Positions 25,378-33,828 of a DNA stretch of 64,000 nt are shown here, in pieces. Within the stretch, counting starts at the first letter, position 1. Each line of letters starts with the position of its first letter. The notes beneath the pieces were generated by a model, which was given only the letters and a program-made list of their open reading frames with translations, was not told where the DNA came from and made no database searches. The position numbers and the translations under genes were made by a program. The stretch covers positions 9,732-73,731 of the forward strand of contig DJWE01000011.1 of NCBI GenBank assembly GCA_002441465.1. Direction: 5' to 3'. This DNA is from Propionibacteriaceae bacterium UBA6238 (GTDB lineage Bacteria > Actinomycetota > Actinomycetes > Propionibacteriales > Propionibacteriaceae).

Positions 25378-28359
25378 ATGACCAGACAGCGCCTGACCGG
25401 AGTCCTCGCTCTCCTCGGACTCGGCGCGATCATGGTCGGCCTGCCCTGGCTGCTCATGGCCGCCGCCACCCAGGTCACCGTCCGCTTCAACCTCGCCAGC
25501 CCAGGCGGCATCTGGGCCGCACTCACCAACCCCGACGACGGCACCCTGGCGCTGTGGCTGTTCATCATCGTCGGCGCCATCGCCTGGGCCATACTCGCCA
25601 CCGCCATCTTGGTCGAGATCTTCAGCCGTCTGCGGCACGTCCCGGTACCGCAACTCCGCGGGCTTGCTCTCCCTCAGATGCTCGCCCACGCACTTGTCGC
25701 CGCAGCCATCGCCGCCGTCCTGGCCAGTAACAACAGCTTCACCGCACTCCAGGCTGCCGCAGCCCCCGACCCGGTGCCGGTCGACACCGGCGGGGCGGCG
25801 CCCGCACGTCCGGCAGCCCCTGCGGCGAACCCGCGACCGGCCGAAGCCAAGCAGCAGGTCTATGTCGTGAAGAAGGGCGACACGCTGTGGGACATCGCCG
25901 ACGACCAACTCGGCAACCCGCGCGACTACCCGAAGATCTTCAGAGCCTCCCGTCACACCGTCCAGCCCGACGGACGCCACCTGATCGATCCCGACCTCAT
26001 CTACCCCGGCTGGAAGCTCACTCTCCCCGACGGTAAGCGCGACGAGCCAGGCCCCAGGACGCCCGCGGACGGCAAGACCGACAAGCCAACGGCGACAACA
26101 ATCCCCTCACCCACTCTGCCTCCGGCCACGCCTGCTCCCACCCCGACGGCCGCCGCCCCGATTGAGGCGTCCGAGGCGGCCGAGCCCACGCTGGACGAGG
26201 AACTGGTCGATGAAACGAACGAGGCTGCACCGCTGCCCTGGATGCTGGCCGGCCTGGGCGGTGCCGGCGCTCTGCTGGCCGGTGGCCTGTGGCTCCGGGT
26301 GCGGCGTGGACGGGCGGCCCAGTTCCAGTACCGCCGCCCCGGACGCACCATCACCGTCCCTACCGAACCCGGCCTGGCGGCGGTGGAGAAGACCCTGATG
26401 CACCAGGGTGACCTCACCTCCGACCTCGTCGAACGCATCACTCAAACCACCCAGCGGCTCGCAGCACGCCTCCACAAGGCCGGCAAGCCGATCCCGCGCC
26501 TCCTTCAGATCGATGCCACCTTCGAGCGCCTCACCTTCCACTTCACCGAGGCGATCGATCTCCCCGCGCCCTGGGAACCGGGCGACGCCCCGACGGCCTG
26601 GCGCCTATCGGCCGATGCCGACCTCGGCCTCGTTGGGCCCTGGGACGAAGAGCGCGAACCCGTCTGGCCAGCCCTCGTCACCCTCGGACGAGACGACCGC
26701 GGGTGGCGCCTGATCAACCTCGAGACCATCGGCGTCATCAACCTCACCGGCGACCGGGTCAACGCCGAAGACCTCGTCCGAGCCTGGCTCGCCGAACTCG
26801 CCGTCGTCCCTTGGGCCCGCGACATCGAGATTGCCGGCGCCGACCTCTTCCAGAGCATCGATCCGCTCGTCGCCCGGCACCTCGGCCCGTACCGACCAGC
26901 GGACGTTGTCAGCCCCCTACTCGAATATGCGACCGGGCTTCACCAGCGGCTGCCCGAAGGAGCTGACGGGATCGACGCAGCCCGCGCCGCCCAGGCGGGG
27001 CCCGATCTCTGGACACCGCGCATCCTGGCGACGGCCCAGGCCACCGAACGGCTCGACGAACTCATCGGCCTCATCCACAGCCGGCCCGGACAGACTGGGG
27101 TCACCGTCATCCGGCTGGTCGACCCTGACGTGCCCCGGCTCGGCACGCTGATCAAGGTCACCGAGGCGGGCCGGGTTGTCGTGCCCAGCCTCAGCCTGGA
27201 CCTGATCGCCAGCGGCATAACAGCCGACGAAGCCGCCGGCTGCGCGGCGGTCATGGGGGCCACCGAAGACCCCACCAGAGATCAGCCAGTGCCCGACCTT
27301 CCTGAGCCGAGCGCCGAATGGCAACAGCACGGCGACGCGGCCGGGCACCTCCACGTCGACCTGACCATCCCCCGATCCACCATCCACACCGCCATTCCGG
27401 CGACGGCGCTCCTGCCCGACCCGGACGTCGTCTACGAGACCGAAGCCGCCACCACCGCCGAAGACCTCCAGGAACTCTCCCCGCTCGTGCCAGCCAGCAG
27501 CACTGTGATCGTGAAGGACTCCGACCCGAACCTCGACCAGGACCTGGCCGACTGGAAGGCCGACTCCATCGACCGGCCCCGAATCTCCGTCCTCGGCCCC
27601 GTCCGGCTCCGCCTCGGCCGCAACGGAGCACCAGCCACGGGCCTCAAGCGCGTCCCGTACTACACCGAGATCGTTGCCTACCTCGCCACCCGGCCCCACG
27701 GTGCGACCGCAGAGGAACTCGGCGAAGCGCTCGGCATCACCACCGAACGGGTCCGCCGCGACCTCACCATCGTCCGCAGCCGCCTCGGCACTAACCCGCG
27801 CACCGGCTGCCCACACTTGCCCGAGGCCTACGACAACCCCGAATCCCGGCTGCGAGGCGTCGGGATCTATCTCGTCGAGGACTTGCTCTGCGACGCCGAA
27901 CTGTTCCGCAGGCTCCGCATCCGAGGAGAAGCCGCGGGATCGGCCGGCATCGAAGATCTCGCCGCCGCCCTTCAACTCGTCAACGGAATGCCCTATGAGC
28001 AGCTCCGCCGCCGCGGCGGCCTGTGGCTCGGCCGCACCCACGACGACCACCACCTCGTCGCCGGCATCATCGACGTCGCCCACATCCTCACCACCAACGC
28101 CCTCGCCACCGGCGACCTCAAGAGAGCCCGCGCAGCCACCGAGATCGCCCAAGCCGTAGCGCCCGGCGACCCCACCCCACAACTGGACCTCGCCCGGATC
28201 GCCGAACACGAAGGCCGTCCCGACGAAGCCGCAAGGATCGCCCGCGAGATCACCGACTGGAACGACCACAGCGGCTACGGGCCTATCGACCCCAGCGAGC
28301 GAACCAACGCGATCCTCGGCGCGCACAAGTGGCTCGACCACAAGGGCCGCGTCGGATAG
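25378..28359 (+). CDS. membrane protein with LysM domain and C-terminal BTAD-like domain
   Basis: The 993-residue protein has three N-terminal membrane segments (about 8-30, 60-85, 98-118), a LysM peptidoglycan-binding domain (about 160-215, YVVKKGDTLWDIADDQLGN), a Pro/Thr/Ala linker, a fourth membrane segment (about 283-305) and a long cytoplasmic region. The last 300 residues show a winged-helix plus TPR-like layout (SVLGPVRLRL, then EELGEALGITTERVRRDL), as in bacterial transcriptional activator domains of SARP-like proteins. A protein that can touch the wall outside and DNA or partners inside could couple envelope state to transfer gene expression. LysM-BTAD proteins are known next to actinobacterial Tad/T4SS genes; their role is unproven. 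It ends the operon, before a hairpin. Confidence 0.8.
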   Translation: MTRQRLTGVLALLGLGAIMVGLPWLLMAAATQVTVRFNLASPGGIWAALTNPDDGTLALWLFIIVGAIAWAILATAILVEIFSRLRHVPVPQLRGLALPQMLAHALVAAAIAAVLASNNSFTALQAAAAPDPVPVDTGGAAPARPAAPAANPRPAEAKQQVYVVKKGDTLWDIADDQLGNPRDYPKIFRASRHTVQPDGRHLIDPDLIYPGWKLTLPDGKRDEPGPRTPADGKTDKPTATTIPSPTLPPATPAPTPTAAAPIEASEAAEPTLDEELVDETNEAAPLPWMLAGLGGAGALLAGGLWLRVRRGRAAQFQYRRPGRTITVPTEPGLAAVEKTLMHQGDLTSDLVERITQTTQRLAARLHKAGKPIPRLLQIDATFERLTFHFTEAIDLPAPWEPGDAPTAWRLSADADLGLVGPWDEEREPVWPALVTLGRDDRGWRLINLETIGVINLTGDRVNAEDLVRAWLAELAVVPWARDIEIAGADLFQSIDPLVARHLGPYRPADVVSPLLEYATGLHQRLPEGADGIDAARAAQAGPDLWTPRILATAQATERLDELIGLIHSRPGQTGVTVIRLVDPDVPRLGTLIKVTEAGRVVVPSLSLDLIASGITADEAAGCAAVMGATEDPTRDQPVPDLPEPSAEWQQHGDAAGHLHVDLTIPRSTIHTAIPATALLPDPDVVYETEAATTAEDLQELSPLVPASSTVIVKDSDPNLDQDLADWKADSIDRPRISVLGPVRLRLGRNGAPATGLKRVPYYTEIVAYLATRPHGATAEELGEALGITTERVRRDLTIVRSRLGTNPRTGCPHLPEAYDNPESRLRGVGIYLVEDLLCDAELFRRLRIRGEAAGSAGIEDLAAALQLVNGMPYEQLRRRGGLWLGRTHDDHHLVAGIIDVAHILTTNALATGDLKRARAATEIAQAVAPGDPTPQLDLARIAEHEGRPDEAARIAREITDWNDHSGYGPIDPSERTNAILGAHKWLDHKGRVG

Positions 28360-28380
28360 CTACGCGCCCGGCGCGGAAGG

Positions 28381-28403
28381 CCCCCAACTCGGCGTTGGAG
28401 GGG
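28381..28403. terminator. hairpin between convergent genes
   Basis: CCCCCAAC and GTTGGAGGGG pair around a TCGGC loop. It lies in the 56-bp gap between the LysM gene (rightward) and the TIR-like gene (leftward), where a bidirectional terminator is expected. No T-run is seen. Confidence 0.6.
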
Positions 28404-28415
28404 CGAGACGTCCAG

Positions 28416-29117
28416 CTACAGGGCTTCTGGATCAGGCGTGTAGCCAGCTGCCTGTAGTTCCTTGAAGAGCTTCGCCTTGGCCTCATCTACCTGCACCTTG
28501 AAGGGCAGGTAGATCAATCCGTGGATGTCGCTGGGCTTTTCCACACCCTCTTGTAGCAGGATGGCGACTCGCTTTCGACCCAGATTCGCGAGCACCATCC
28601 CAAGCTCGAGGATCACGTTCTGCCGTGCCCTCCCCTGGACAGCGAGGGGATCCGTTTTGATGTGGCCCATGTCATCGGGCGTCAAGAGGACACATGCGTA
28701 GCCCACGTCACCCGCCTGGCGAAGATACCGTTCCAGCTTCTCGATGATGGTGTCACCCGCGGCCGGCAGGTTCGCCAAGATGATCGGCTTCAGTCCCATC
28801 TTGCGGAGCAGCAGCTCAAGCCCGTCCCGTGCTGCGTCATCGCGACCGTAGACCACAAAGACGTTCTTGTTCGGTCCAGGAGTGGGCTGAATCCCTATGG
28901 GCGCTGCGTCGTCGACAACAGGGTCGATGGGCGCCTGCCATGCCTTCAGTTCCGCCTGGAGGGCTGTCTTCTTGCCTTGGACCTGAACGGTGCCGGTGTG
29001 AAAGAAGTTGACCACCTCGCCGCTCGTGGCCCGAACCTGGACGCAGTGCTCCTGGTCCTTCACCTCGTATTTCACTCCCCGCTGTGTGAGGAATGCCTCA
29101 ACCTCGGCCTGATCCAC
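28416..29117 (-). CDS. standalone TIR-like nucleotide-binding protein
   Basis: This 233-residue protein has a TIR-like domain of the bacterial CAP12/Pycsar-effector type in residues 84-210: NVFVVYGRDDAARDGLELLL, CVLLTPDDMG, then QNVILELG with E171 as the likely catalytic glutamate, and RVAILLQEG. Such domains often degrade NAD+ when activated. The first 60 residues form a separate small alpha/beta domain (VNFFHTGTVQVQGKK) that could be the sensor; no cyclase, STING or SAVED domain is nearby. A GTG start at 29117 is supported by GGGGGAGG five bases upstream. It is a lone leftward gene inserted between the Tad and T4SS blocks, which fits a cargo defence gene. Cell-suicide function is inference. 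Confidence 0.8.
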   Translation of the reverse strand: MDQAEVEAFLTQRGVKYEVKDQEHCVQVRATSGEVVNFFHTGTVQVQGKKTALQAELKAWQAPIDPVVDDAAPIGIQPTPGPNKNVFVVYGRDDAARDGLELLLRKMGLKPIILANLPAAGDTIIEKLERYLRQAGDVGYACVLLTPDDMGHIKTDPLAVQGRARQNVILELGMVLANLGRKRVAILLQEGVEKPSDIHGLIYLPFKVQVDEAKAKLFKELQAAGYTPDPEAL

Positions 29118-29417
29118 TCCGCCTCCCCCAGCTCTGTCGCCATCGGTGTACTGCGCGGCGTGACTCGATCAGCGCACAGCGTGTCCAACCTTCGCTCAAG
29201 CATGCCCTTTGGCAGCTGCGTCGCGCGCCACGCTGCGCGGCGCGTCCTCCCGAGTTGACCTTCCGACGGCATTCGTGGGCCCCACTGCGATGCCCGGAGG
29301 GACCTGCAGAGGACAACTGGTCGGAACCGCGGGGGTCATCGCGGACGGGTCGTACCAGACGCTGTTGGGAAAGGGGGGACAGGGGGGACGCAGCTGTGGC
29401 TAGGGGTTGCGTGCCCA
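29118..29417. other. divergent gene-free region upstream of the TIR and sigma-like genes
   Basis: About 300 bp before the DnaA-box pair, without a supported gene. It must hold the promoter of the TIR-like gene. No clear -10/-35 pair or large inverted repeat was found. Confidence 0.4.
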
Positions 29418-29445
29418 TTATCCACAGGCTGGCGGGCCATCCACA
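29418..29445 (+). promoter_or_regulatory. pair of DnaA-box-like nonamers, site 1
   Basis: TTATCCACA (29418-29426) matches the DnaA-box consensus exactly and CCATCCACA (29437-29445) follows after 10 bp, same orientation. The pair lies 75 bp before the sigma-like gene. The same arrangement recurs at 41666-41693. It may bind DnaA to license replication of the element or to control the gene downstream. Confidence 0.6.
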
Positions 29446-29519
29446 GAAGAAGGGTGACGTTTGCGGCCACACCCTCGTGCTGGCCTTTCTGGTCTCGACA
29501 GACCGGGAAGGAGCCGGAC

Positions 29520-30305
29520 ATGGCCAGTGGAATTGGACGAGCACTCGGCATCTCCGAGGGGAGCATCACCGAGCTGATCAATGCGAATTGGGATCGCTGG
29601 ACGTTGGCGGTGCCGGCCCTCACGAGCGTCCCTGATGCCGAGTCGCTGGAGACATGGCTGAGGGAGATGCCCCGCCCGATGGCGGACGCTGTGCTCTGCG
29701 GGCTGGCGGAGCTGGCCGCAGAGACTGGCCGCGATGACCGTGACGCCGCGCTCGTCTTGGCGTGGGTGCTGCACCCGGGGGCGGACGCGCTGAGCATCCG
29801 GCTGCGCGACCTGGGCCACGACGTCGTACAGCATGTTGCGGCGTTTCTATGGATCGAGATCCGAACCTTCTCGTGGCGGACCAAGTCGCACGTCGCTGCG
29901 AACATCCTGCTGCGGGTTCGGCAGCGGGTGCTGATCGAGTACGGCGCTACCAGCCAGCTGGAGAATCACGACCGTGCGCTGGCGCGCACGGCCACGATTC
30001 CGCCTCAGTTGCTGCAAGACCTCGGCTCGGGGGTCGTTGTGGACGCGCCTCGTGAACAGCTGGAGGACGTTCTGGCCTGGGCGTGTGAGCAGTGGGTGAT
30101 CTCGAACCGGGAGCGCCGGCTGCTGTTGGCGCTGGTTGATGCGGCCGGTGCTCATCCCGTCCGTGAGCGTGCGAGCACCGCGTTGTTGAGCCGGCTGGGC
30201 ACCGAGATGGTCGGCCGGTCCTGGGGCATGAGTGCCCGCGAGGTCCGTCGGTCGGCGAAGGCGTCGATCGAGGCGCTCGCCGCAGCTCTGGGGCATGCGG
30301 CGTGA
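29520..30305 (+). CDS. divergent sigma-factor-like DNA-binding protein
   Basis: A 261-residue protein without a standard family name. Residues about 75-145 resemble sigma region 2 (DVVQHVAAFLWIEIRTFSWR, then NILLRVRQRVLIEYG), and residues about 226-255 form a helix-turn-helix like region 4 (EMVGRSWGMSAREVRRSAKA). Between them is an acidic linker. The ATG at 29520 has GGGAAGGAG upstream; an earlier in-frame start at 29454 lacks one. Its location, just before the T4SS operon and beside conserved element copy 2, makes it a candidate transcription factor for the four 30-bp elements. The similarity is by pattern only and needs profile comparison. Confidence 0.6.
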   Translation: MASGIGRALGISEGSITELINANWDRWTLAVPALTSVPDAESLETWLREMPRPMADAVLCGLAELAAETGRDDRDAALVLAWVLHPGADALSIRLRDLGHDVVQHVAAFLWIEIRTFSWRTKSHVAANILLRVRQRVLIEYGATSQLENHDRALARTATIPPQLLQDLGSGVVVDAPREQLEDVLAWACEQWVISNRERRLLLALVDAAGAHPVRERASTALLSRLGTEMVGRSWGMSAREVRRSAKASIEALAAALGHAA

Positions 30306-30312
30306 ACGTCCG

Positions 30313-30342
30313 TGGCCACGCAAGGCCCCGTCATCTGCCTGT
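30313..30342 (+). promoter_or_regulatory. 30-bp conserved element, copy 2 (T4SS operon)
   Basis: TGGCCAC at 30313-30319 and ATCTGCCTGT at 30333-30342 with the same 13-bp gap as the other copies. It ends 25 bp before the ATG of the first T4SS-operon gene and starts seven bases after the sigma-like gene. After the second box it continues with two bases and GTGGTG, as does copy 4. Confidence 0.8.
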
Positions 30343-30367
30343 CTGTGGTGACAGGAAAGGGCAGGCC

Positions 30368-30565
30368 ATGACCGGAGACCCGTTTGATGTGGATCGGCTG
30401 TTCGCGACGGTCTCGGACGAATCGCACGCGATCGAGTCGCTCGGTGAGGTGCTAGCCCGGCTGCAGGCCGTCCTCCAAGCGAAGCGACGCCTGCAGCAAC
30501 TCGACCCGCCGACCCTGCGAGCCGCGATCGCGCTCCGGCACGCACGCCTGGAGCGTGACAAGTGA
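30368..30565 (+). CDS. small conserved-context protein heading the T4SS operon
   Basis: A 65-residue, mostly helical, charged protein (SLGEVLARLQAVLQAKRRLQ) with no family I recognise. ATG at 30368 follows GAAAGGGCAGG; a longer frame from 30302 would overlap conserved element copy 2, so it is rejected. The stop overlaps the ParA-like gene by four bases. It is the first gene of the T4SS transcript and may be a regulator or a chaperone. Confidence 0.6.
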   Translation: MTGDPFDVDRLFATVSDESHAIESLGEVLARLQAVLQAKRRLQQLDPPTLRAAIALRHARLERDK

Positions 30566-31335
30566 CCGCCGGACTCGCATCGCTCGATGATCTGCGCCGC
30601 GCCTACCGGGCCACGCAGACCATCGACCTGGGCCCGGAGCCTGCTTCGACGATCGGATCACCGCCCAGGTGGACGCCGGCAGTCGGGGAGCGGGTGCTGC
30701 TGGTCTGCGGGTGCGGTGGAGCGTCGGGTGCCACGACGATCGCGCTGGCGTTGGCGACCGCATCCGGCCGGGCGCGTGTCGTGGAGACCTGTGGCGCGAC
30801 TGAATCCGGTCTCGGGTACGCGGCTGCCGCCGAGCTGGGCGTTGCCAACCGGGGTTGGTTGCGGGGCAGCCGGGAGTCGGTGGTCGTGGAGCGCCGGGCC
30901 GACTCGCTGGGCGCGCCCGACCGTGTGCCGAGCCCAACTGATTCCGACGTGCCGCTCACCGTGGTCGACTCGTCCTGGGACCTTGGCGGAGTGCTCGCCT
31001 CGCCGGGCTGGCTCGGCCAGTTGGCTCGGGAGGCCTCGCCGGTCGTGCTCGTGGCGCGGGCGACCGTCCCGGGACTTCGCCGACTGGCGTCCGCCGTCGA
31101 GCTGGTCGGCGAACCGCGGACAATCGCGGTGACGGTCGGTCCGAAGCGATGGCCGCGTCCGGTCGAGCAGTCAGCCACGCCGGCCGTCCGCAGCCTGCGC
31201 GAAGCCGGACGCGTTGTCACCGTCCCCGAACTCGCGTCCCTCGCGCTCTCTGGGCTCACCCCCGACGCCCTACCGCAGGCCATCCTCCGGCCGGCCCGCA
31301 CTCTGCTGAATCTCCTGGAAGGACGCTTGCCGTGA
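30562..31335 (+). CDS. ParA/CpaE-like ATPase of the T4SS operon
   Basis: The 257-residue protein has VLLVCGCGGASGATTIALALA, a degenerate deviant Walker A in which the catalytic lysines are absent, and LTVVDSSWDLGG as a Walker B-like strand. It is a distant ParA-like protein, probably nucleotide binding but weakly hydrolytic. Such proteins position transfer machines. It parallels the CpaE/TadZ-like protein at 19860, so the element has one per machine. It overlaps its neighbours by four bases on each side. Confidence 0.7.
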   Translation: MTAGLASLDDLRRAYRATQTIDLGPEPASTIGSPPRWTPAVGERVLLVCGCGGASGATTIALALATASGRARVVETCGATESGLGYAAAAELGVANRGWLRGSRESVVVERRADSLGAPDRVPSPTDSDVPLTVVDSSWDLGGVLASPGWLGQLAREASPVVLVARATVPGLRRLASAVELVGEPRTIAVTVGPKRWPRPVEQSATPAVRSLREAGRVVTVPELASLALSGLTPDALPQAILRPARTLLNLLEGRLP

Positions 31336-31625
31336 ACGGCTCGATCAGTCTCGTCATCCCGCTGGAGGTGTGCCCAGTCGCACCTCCCGGTGCCCAGCAG
31401 TACGCCGATCAGATCACCGGCTACGTCCTGTGGGGAGTCGGAATCCTGTTTCTCGTCGGCGTGATCATCGCGATCGGCGCAATCATCGCCGGCCGCATCT
31501 TCTCGATGCCGCACGCATCCAAGGCCGGCGTGGTCTCGATCTTCGTCGCGATGCTGGCCGGGATCGCCTACATGGTGGTGCCCAGCATCGTGGCCAGCAT
31601 CCTCGGGACCGGGTGCGTCGGATGA
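31332..31625 (+). CDS. small membrane protein, VirB2/TrbC-like position
   Basis: A 97-residue protein with a periplasmic N-terminus (IPLEVCPVAPPG) and two to three hydrophobic segments (YVLWGVGILFLVGVIIAIGA, then GVVSIFVAMLAGIAYMVV). Size, topology and position suggest the pilin-like or channel-forming subunit of the T4SS (VirB2/TrbC type), but no sequence signature proves it. GTG start and stop overlap neighbouring genes by four bases. Confidence 0.6.
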   Translation: MNGSISLVIPLEVCPVAPPGAQQYADQITGYVLWGVGILFLVGVIIAIGAIIAGRIFSMPHASKAGVVSIFVAMLAGIAYMVVPSIVASILGTGCVG

Positions 31626-32413
31626 GCACGCGCAACGCAGTCTGGAGCCGGCAACGGCTGGCCTTGGTGCTCGGCATCGGCGCAGTGGTGGCCATCACGA
31701 TGATCGCCGGGCTAGGCATCGCCCTTGTCCAGGCCTTCACCGCCATCAAGGACGTCCCGGAAATCCCCGCCCAGGCCAACTCCGCAGTCATCGATCGGCG
31801 CGACCAGATCGCCGCCGAACCGATGGCCACCGTCCCCCAGGACGCAGGGTTCACCCCTGATCCGGCGCTCACCCCTGCAGCACTCATCGAGATCCCCGTC
31901 ACTCTGAATGGACGCGGGCCGACGGGGGTCCCGACCGGCTTCCCCCAGACCCCGGAGGGCGCCGTGGCGCAACTGGCCGCCATCGAGCAGACGGTCCTGG
32001 AGTCGATGAGCCTCCCGGTCACCCACGAGGTACATGGCGCCTGGACGCTCCCGGGCGCGCCCAGCTACGACGAGTGGGAGATGACCGCCAACGTCCAGGC
32101 CTTCCTCCGTTCTGGACACCAGGGCGGACAGTCCAAGGACTCCACCACGGTCGTGACGGCCACCCCCGCGATGGCGATGGTGAAGGGCACGGACGGCCCG
32201 GACTGGGTGGTGGCCTGCGTGCTGCTCGACATCCAGGTCTCCATCCGCACCGAGGCGCGCATGGGCTACGGCCACTGCTCACGCATGCAGTGGGCGGAGG
32301 CACGCTGGCAGATCGCCCCCGGCGTCGCCCCTGCCAAGGCTCCCTCGGCGTGGCCGGGGTCGGTCGCCGCTGTGGACGCGGGCTGGCTCACCTGGCAGGA
32401 GGTCGGCTCGTGA
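31622..32413 (+). CDS. single-pass T4SS membrane protein, VirB8/TraM-like
   Basis: A 263-residue bitopic protein: one membrane segment (about 14-38) and an exported globular domain of about 200 residues with several cysteines. The layout matches the VirB8/TraM/TcpC type structural proteins of Gram-positive T4SS, which have NTF2-like exported domains. The family match is by topology and neighbourhood rather than by motif. Four-base overlaps join it to both neighbours. Confidence 0.6.
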   Translation: MSTRNAVWSRQRLALVLGIGAVVAITMIAGLGIALVQAFTAIKDVPEIPAQANSAVIDRRDQIAAEPMATVPQDAGFTPDPALTPAALIEIPVTLNGRGPTGVPTGFPQTPEGAVAQLAAIEQTVLESMSLPVTHEVHGAWTLPGAPSYDEWEMTANVQAFLRSGHQGGQSKDSTTVVTATPAMAMVKGTDGPDWVVACVLLDIQVSIRTEARMGYGHCSRMQWAEARWQIAPGVAPAKAPSAWPGSVAAVDAGWLTWQEVGS

Positions 32414-33816
32414 TCCCCAACCCCTTCGACATCATCGGCTCCCAGGCAGGACGGATCGTCACCGACGGTTGGATCGCCATGTGGTTGTCGGTGTGGAACG
32501 GCGGCCAGTGGCTGCTGCGCCTGATCCTTGGCTGGATGGACGCCTGGCTCACGCCCGACCTCTCCGCGTCCGGCCCCGCCCGGACGATCTACCCGGCCAC
32601 ATTCTGGCTCGCCGGTGCGGTGCTGTTGGTGATGGCCGTCGTCCAGATCGGCATCGCGGCCGGACGACGCGACGGACGCGGCATGGCACGGTCGCTGATC
32701 GGCGTGGCCCAGTTTGCGATCATCTGGGGCGGCTGGATCGGCTACAGCGTCGCGATCGTGACCGCCGCGGGCGGGCTGACCCATGCTGCCATGGAGTCGC
32801 TGATGGGCGTGACCAGCTGGAAGTCCTGGCAACCGTGGAAGCCGTTCGACCCGGCCGAGATCGCCGACGCCGGGGTCGCCACGGTGCTGGGTCTGATGGG
32901 CCTGCTGCTGTGGATCGCCGCCATCGGGCACCTGCTCGTGATCTTGACCCGCGACGCCGCCTTGATGGTGATCGTCGCGACCACTCCGATCGCGGCCGCC
33001 GGCCTGGCGAACGAGACCACCCGGGCCTGGTTCTGGAAGGCCTTCCGCTGGTTCCATGCCGCCGCGTTCACCCCCCTGCTGGTCGTCCTGGTCACCGGGG
33101 TCGGCATGAAGATGGCCGAGGGCGTCGCGACGGACGGTGCCACCACCTCCGTCCAGGGCTCCATCGGTACCGCGGTGCCGGCGATCGTGCTGATCTGCAT
33201 CGCCGTGGTCTGCCCGGTCGCTCTGTTCAAGATGCTGGCTTTCGTCGATCCGGGAACCTCCTCGGGCGCAGCCATGCGGGCCGGGTTGACCGCCAGCGGC
33301 GGCATCGGCGGGCTCCTGGCCGGCCGCACGTCGGACGCCTCCAACGACAGCGCTTCGAAGGCGTCGAGCCAAGGCCGCTCGGCCGGCGAGGACTCCGCCG
33401 ATGCAGCCACGACCACCCGGGCCTCCTCGGCGATCCAGGGCGCCATGGCAGTCCTTGGCCCGGCCGGCAAGGCCATGGCCGCCGGCCTCGGCGCGCTGAC
33501 CACCGTCGGCGCCTACGCCACCACCGTCACCTCCGACCTGGCCAACCAGGAAGGGGTCGGGAACAACTCCTACTACCCCGACTACACCGACCGATCCCGC
33601 CGCGACGCCACCCGGGCCAACCGCGAACAGCAAGGACGATCCGGTGACAACAACGACACCACCGAACCCGACAGGCCGCCGACCCCACCACCACCAGCAC
33701 CGCCCTCCGGCGGACCGGCCCCGGCTCCCGCGTCCGGCCTGTCGGCCTCGGGCGGCTCAAGCGGAGCAGCTGCAGCGGGCTCGTCGGATGCCGCCGTAGC
33801 CGCGGCCGCGATTTAG
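32410..33816 (+). CDS. polytopic T4SS channel protein, VirB6/TrbL-like
   Basis: The 468-residue product has about seven or eight membrane segments between residues 15 and 285, including LGLMGLLLWIAAIGHLLVI and ALMVIVATTPIAAAGLA, followed by a long polar tail rich in Ser/Ala/Gly and a Pro-rich stretch (PPTPPPPAPPSGGP). This is the VirB6/TrbL architecture, the inner-membrane conduit of the mating channel. The GTG start at 32410 overlaps the previous stop; longer frames upstream are shadows. Confidence 0.8.
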   Translation: MIPNPFDIIGSQAGRIVTDGWIAMWLSVWNGGQWLLRLILGWMDAWLTPDLSASGPARTIYPATFWLAGAVLLVMAVVQIGIAAGRRDGRGMARSLIGVAQFAIIWGGWIGYSVAIVTAAGGLTHAAMESLMGVTSWKSWQPWKPFDPAEIADAGVATVLGLMGLLLWIAAIGHLLVILTRDAALMVIVATTPIAAAGLANETTRAWFWKAFRWFHAAAFTPLLVVLVTGVGMKMAEGVATDGATTSVQGSIGTAVPAIVLICIAVVCPVALFKMLAFVDPGTSSGAAMRAGLTASGGIGGLLAGRTSDASNDSASKASSQGRSAGEDSADAATTTRASSAIQGAMAVLGPAGKAMAAGLGALTTVGAYATTVTSDLANQEGVGNNSYYPDYTDRSRRDATRANREQQGRSGDNNDTTEPDRPPTPPPPAPPSGGPAPAPASGLSASGGSSGAAAAGSSDAAVAAAAI

Positions 33817-33828
33817 GGAGGAACCGTC

